Source: Sulfurospirillum sp. 1612
GTDB taxonomy: Bacteria > Campylobacterota > Campylobacteria > Campylobacterales > Sulfurospirillaceae
DNA length: 64,000 nucleotides
NCBI RefSeq assembly: GCF_036556685.1
Contig: NZ_CP140614.1
Coordinates: 1,798,001-1,862,000 of the forward strand
Direction: 5' to 3'
The translations under genes and the position numbers were made by a program. Each line of letters starts with the position of its first letter. Within the stretch, counting starts at the first letter, position 1. This document shows positions 62,834 through 64,000 of the stretch, piece after piece. The notes beneath the pieces are model-generated. The model was not told where the DNA came from. It worked only from the letters and a program-made list of their open reading frames with translations, and did no database searches.

Positions 62834-63505
62834 TTAATCCACAAGTACAATGCGGTAGCCAATCGCAGGCAAAGTTTCTATAAATTTGTATTTTAGTTTT
62901 GCTCGCAACCTACTCACAAGTGCCCGAAGCGTATTGACATTATAATCTTTTTCTGGCCAAATATGATTTTCAATATCGTAAAGAGAGACCACCTGATTGG
63001 CCGATTCCATGAGCAATACCAACAGTTCGCTCTCTTTTTTTGTCAATTTTACAAATCCACCCCTATAATAGAGTTGATGCAATTTAGAATCAAAGCGAAA
63101 CTCGTGATCCAATCCAATATCACCTTTTTGTTCCTCTGTATGAGCATTCAAAAACGCGATTTCTATCGCTGCTTTTAGCGCACCAATATCAAAAGGCTTC
63201 ACCAAATAAGCAGATGGGTTTGTCATGATGGCTCTATTGATATCTTCCTCACTATTCAGTGCCGTAATATAAATAATCGGCACATCATGATGCGATTTTA
63301 TCTGTGTTGCCACAGAAATACCATCTTTGGAATCTTTGAGATAGATGTCCATCAATACCAAGTCCGGTTTTGTTTGCGCCTCCAAAGCAATCGCATCATC
63401 AAAATTTGACGCAATGCCAGCAACCGCATAACCTGATGATGTCAGTATCGCAGATAAATCCATCGCCACCAAACTTTCATCTTCCACAATCAAAATCTTT
63501 TTCAT
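62834..63505 (-). CDS. OmpR/PhoB-family response regulator
   Basis: 223 aa. The receiver domain (1-120) has E8/D9, phosphoacceptor D53 in LVLMDIYLKD, T81 and K103 in AYLVKPFD. The C-terminal winged helix (about 135-220) has LTKKESELLVLLME, LYDIENHIWP and NVNTLRALVSRLRAKL, the OmpR/PhoB trans_reg signature. It follows the kinase gene by 11 nt. The CATTGCA tandem repeats next to it are its most likely targets. Confidence 0.9.
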   Translation of the reverse strand: MKKILIVEDESLVAMDLSAILTSSGYAVAGIASNFDDAIALEAQTKPDLVLMDIYLKDSKDGISVATQIKSHHDVPIIYITALNSEEDINRAIMTNPSAYLVKPFDIGALKAAIEIAFLNAHTEEQKGDIGLDHEFRFDSKLHQLYYRGGFVKLTKKESELLVLLMESANQVVSLYDIENHIWPEKDYNVNTLRALVSRLRAKLKYKFIETLPAIGYRIVLVD

Positions 63506-63516
63506 ATCTCAATGAC

Positions 63517-64000
63517 TCATCGAGGAAAACAGATGGTATAGTGGGTATGGTTTTGGCTCACGACATCAATCGTCCCATGAAGTTGGCGCACCACCAAAGA
63601 ATCAACCAATTTCAATCCCAATGTTTTGTCTTCTGTCATACTATTATCGAATCCTTTCCCATTATCAAAAATTTTCAACATATACTGATCTCCCTTTTCT
63701 TCTAAACTGATTTCTATCTCGCCTTTATTGTCATCAAAGGCATATTTCAGAGAATTTAGAACCAATTCGTTGATGACCAAACCAACATAAACAGCCTTAT
63801 TTATCGGTAATCTAGTATCAATATGATAGGAAATCTTGATACTTTGAGTCATAAAACTCTCTTTAATCTCTTCGCACAACTCCCTCATGTAAGAATTCAT
63901 ATCAATGTACTCCATCTCATCTGTTGAGCAGAGCATCTCATGACTTCTTGCAATCGAACTCACCCGTGCTTCCAATTTACAAAACTGCTCGATTGCCGGT
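63517..64000 (-). CDS. Sensor histidine kinase, C-terminal part (5' end beyond window)
   Basis: The frame is open to the window edge; 161 codons are visible (PAIEQFCKLEARVSSIARSHEML at the start, to ICFPR). ARVSSIARSHEMLC resembles the end of the dimerisation region of HisKA_2-type kinases. The ATPase domain has the N box GLVINELVLNSLKYAF and G1 box IFDNGKGFDNS. Sensor domain not visible. Cognate of the downstream regulator by position. Confidence 0.85.
   Translation of the reverse strand, partial: PAIEQFCKLEARVSSIARSHEMLCSTDEMEYIDMNSYMRELCEEIKESFMTQSIKISYHIDTRLPINKAVYVGLVINELVLNSLKYAFDDNKGEIEISLEEKGDQYMLKIFDNGKGFDNSMTEDKTLGLKLVDSLVVRQLHGTIDVVSQNHTHYTICFPR

Noticed and set aside
1-64000. CRISPR arrays, tRNA or rRNA genes, complete insertion sequences
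   Set aside because: No regular spacer-repeat pattern, no cloverleaf with CCA-type end, no rRNA-like stretch and no intact transposase were found on either strand by eye.

Overview
The window looks like a piece of a Campylobacterota chromosome (free-living, Sulfurimonas/Sulfurospirillum-like). The pointers are: MqnE of the futalosine menaquinone route, a Campylobacterota-style heptose/L-FucNAc surface-sugar cluster, two-subunit glycine dehydrogenase (GcvPA/GcvPB), low to moderate GC with AT-rich islands, and frequent GTG/TTG starts. No tRNA, rRNA, CRISPR array or intact insertion sequence was seen. The genus is an inference.

1-13.4 kb (minus strand): surface polysaccharide cluster. It holds L-FucNAc precursor genes (fnlA, partial fnlB), glycosyltransferases (GT2, GT4, GT9), a Wzy-like polymerase, an acyltransferase-3, a Wzx-like flippase, gmhA, ugd and galE. 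The middle (about 3.4-9.9 kb) is strikingly AT-rich. The junctions at 10.4-12.4 kb are a scar zone: a frameshifted gmhA 5' end, a 3' stub of an hldE-like gene, an ORF6N-domain remnant, and a truncated rfbA running into an rfbB-like 3' stub.

13.5-24.8 kb: housekeeping metabolism. Arginase plus ornithine cyclodeaminase, a purine phosphoribosyltransferase plus NCS2 permease, mqnE and a stand-alone trpB lie on minus; glnD, glmS and a SYLF-domain protein lie on plus.

24.8-39.1 kb: a two-gene cytochrome bd-superfamily-like oxidase, whose first subunit carries a C-terminal c-type haem domain, follows a long structured leader. It is convergent with a double-thioredoxin-fold protein. Next comes a long minus-strand operon-like run: gcvT-gcvH-gcvPA-gcvPB-lipM/lplA-like, then lipA-lpd-thiamine-dependent 2-oxoacid decarboxylase. 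An orphan glycosyltransferase follows.

39.2-49.6 kb: HIT protein, amino-acid permease, MOSC protein, a complete Dpp/Opp-type peptide ABC transporter, a DUF2333-like protein, a SelW/Rdx selenoprotein with an in-frame UGA (CxxU), and a degenerate receiver plus PilZ-like protein.

49.6-64 kb (minus): a surface-protein locus. From upstream to downstream it reads histidine kinase (cut by the window edge), OmpR/PhoB-type response regulator, a lipoprotein gene with a premature stop, a secreted CARDB protein, an outer-membrane beta-barrel, a 2687-residue secreted repeat protein and a fibronectin-III protein. Matching CATTGCA-N4-CATTGCA sites, each 9 nt from a -10-like hexamer, precede both members of the paralogous lipoprotein/secreted pair. 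They suggest that the adjacent regulator controls the locus. This locus is the best candidate here for an undescribed system.
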